Below are positions 5,741 through 6,732 of a DNA stretch of 6,732 bases, in pieces (within the stretch, counting starts at the first letter, position 1; every line of letters starts with the position of its first letter). A program made the position numbers and the translations under genes. The stretch lies in assembly GCA_027314845.1 (NCBI GenBank), contig DAHVAA010000087.1, forward strand, positions 1 through 6,732, given 5' to 3'. A model generated the notes under the pieces. It was not told the DNA's origin. It saw only the letters and a list, made by a program, of their open reading frames with translations, and did no database searches. The stretch comes from Thermoplasmata archaeon. GTDB taxonomy: Archaea > Thermoplasmatota > Thermoplasmata > UBA184.

Positions 5741-6675
5741 GCGACGCCCCCGCCGCCCCCGTGGGCCCCCTGCGACGCACCGCCCTCTACGAGTTCCACC
5801 GGCGGCACGGGGCCCATCTCGTGCCGTTCGCCGGCTGGGAGATGCCGCTCTACTATTCGAGCATCCTCGGGGAGCACCGGGCGGTGCGCGCCGCGGCGGG
5901 TCTGTTTGACGTCTCCCACATGGGGATCCTCACCGTCGAGGGAGGGCACGCCGCCGACCTCCTCGCGCGGCGGACGACCGCGAACGTTCCGGCGCTCGCA
6001 CCGGGCCAGGTCCGCTACACGTTCCTCCTCGAATCCACGGGCCGGATCGTGGACGACCTGCTCATCACCCGCCTCGACCGGGGCGAGGAGCTCCAGCGCT
6101 CGTTCGTCGTCGTTCCGAACGCCGGGCGCGCCGACGAGATCGAGGAGATCCTGCGCCAGCACCGCGGGCCCGACACGCGGATCGCCCGGTGGAACGGGAC
6201 GGTCGCCCTGCTGGCGCTCCAGGGGCCGGGCTCCCGCGCCCTCCTCGAGCAGCTCTTCGGCTGGTCGCTCGCCAAGCTGGGCTTCTACCACGCGGCGTTC
6301 TTCCCGAAGGAGCCCGGCGCGGCGGGGGCCGCGGGCGAGCTCGGACGGTCGATGCCGGAGGCGCTCGGCACGATGTTCCTGGTCAGCCGGACCGGCTACA
6401 CCGGCGAGCTCGGCAACGAGATCTTCGTTCCCGCCGCGGCGGCGGACGCGCTCGCCGAGCGCCTGATCGCCCACGGGGCCGTGCCGTGCGGGCTCGGGGC
6501 CCGCGATACGCTCCGGCTCGAGAAGGGCTACCTCCTCTCGGGCCAGGAGTTCCACCGCGACCACACCCCGATCGAAGCGGCGCAGGAGCGGTTCGTCGAT
6601 TTCGACCATGAGTTCGTCGGGCGGGCGGCGCTCGAGAAGGAGCCGTTCTTCGCGAAGCGCTGCCTCCACTTCTGA
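5737..6675 (+). CDS. gcvT: Aminomethyltransferase (glycine cleavage T-protein), C-terminally short
   Basis: The T-protein transfers the C1 unit from aminomethyl-lipoyl H-protein to tetrahydrofolate or a related pterin, releasing ammonia. Diagnostic segments are present: F-A-G-W-E-M-P-L-Y-Y (31-40), G-L-F-D-V-S-H-M-G (55-63), G-R-I-V-D-D-L-L-I (102-110, with the catalytic Asp of the family), A-L-Q-G-P-G-S (160-166), R-T-G-Y-T-G-E-L-G-N-E-I (218-229) and G-L-G-A-R-D-T-L-R-L-E-K-G-Y (252-265). These separate it from the YgfZ-like relatives. Two oddities: an Ala/Gly-rich insertion (about 190-210) precedes the R-T-G-Y-T-G segment. The protein also stops at residue 312, just after F-V-G-R-A-A-L-E-K (293-301), so the C-terminal beta-barrel domain of usual ~360-375-aa T-proteins is missing. 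Neither other forward frame after the stop resembles that domain. No H- or P-protein gene is visible here. The start overlaps the purP stop. Confidence 0.87.
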   Translation: MSDAPAAPVGPLRRTALYEFHRRHGAHLVPFAGWEMPLYYSSILGEHRAVRAAAGLFDVSHMGILTVEGGHAADLLARRTTANVPALAPGQVRYTFLLESTGRIVDDLLITRLDRGEELQRSFVVVPNAGRADEIEEILRQHRGPDTRIARWNGTVALLALQGPGSRALLEQLFGWSLAKLGFYHAAFFPKEPGAAGAAGELGRSMPEALGTMFLVSRTGYTGELGNEIFVPAAAADALAERLIAHGAVPCGLGARDTLRLEKGYLLSGQEFHRDHTPIEAAQERFVDFDHEFVGRAALEKEPFFAKRCLHF

Positions 6676-6732
6676 AACTGCGAAGATGGGACCGTACCCT
6701 GGCTCCACTGTTTTCGTCAAGTCAATCATGGA
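6676..6732 (+). other. Operon 3' flank, possible start of a further gene
   Basis: This 57-nt tail has clearly lower GC than the genes before it. It contains TTTT at 6711-6714, which could help termination in an archaeon, but there is no hairpin. An ATG at 6686 opens a frame that stays open to the window end (M-G-P-Y-P-G-S-T-V-F-V-K-S-I-M), and a second ATG lies at 6729. With at most 15 codons visible no gene can be claimed. Confidence 0.2.

Noticed and set aside
5506..6729. 407-codon minus-strand open frame opposite gcvT and the end of purP
   Set aside because: The product is low-complexity Arg/Glu/Gly-rich and lies antisense to two confidently identified genes.
1..6732. CRISPR array, insertion sequence or prophage genes
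   Set aside because: No regularly spaced repeats, no transposase or phage-like products and no terminal repeats were seen; the region is compact metabolic coding DNA.

Overview
The window is a very GC-rich stretch that is almost entirely coding, and it most likely comes from an archaeon. Three things point there. One gene is PurP, the formate-dependent purine ligase that is essentially archaeal. The tRNA at the left edge reads correctly only if a bulge-helix-bulge intron is removed. Starts are preceded by TATA-like elements at archaeal spacing. The proteins are arginine-rich rather than strongly acidic, which argues against a haloarchaeon. A high-GC member of Thermoplasmatota is my best guess, but it is inference only.

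Layout, left to right: (1) a tRNA-Arg(TCG) gene at 9-112 on the plus strand, with a 29-nt intron inside the T-loop. (2) A two-gene minus-strand unit: a winged-helix regulator (430-948) whose stop overlaps the start of a 102-aa small beta-rich protein (125-433). (3) A divergent intergenic region (949-1051) with TATA-like elements for both directions and an inverted repeat between them. (4) A tightly packed plus-strand operon of five genes: FAD, 2Fe-2S and molybdopterin subunits of a xanthine dehydrogenase/aldehyde oxidase-family molybdenum hydroxylase (1052-1894, 1891-2373, 2370-4574), then purP (4583-5740), then a gcvT-like aminomethyltransferase (5737-6675). Three of the four junctions are 4-nt ATGA overlaps and the fourth is an 8-nt gap, so co-transcription is very likely. 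(5) A 57-nt tail of lower GC that may lead into the next gene.

The three hydroxylase subunits should form one heterotrimeric enzyme unit (FAD-FeS-Mo, the coxMSL order). The active-site loop differs from form I CO dehydrogenase, so its substrate is open. PurP adds formate to AICAR using ATP, and GcvT moves a C1 unit from aminomethyl-lipoyl protein to a folate or pterin. The operon therefore joins a molybdenum hydroxylase to purine and one-carbon metabolism. The divergent winged-helix protein is the obvious candidate regulator.

Most noteworthy: the T-loop tRNA intron, the GcvT protein lacking most of its C-terminal domain, the altered glycine-rich loop of PurP, and the atypical substrate-pocket motif of the molybdenum subunit.
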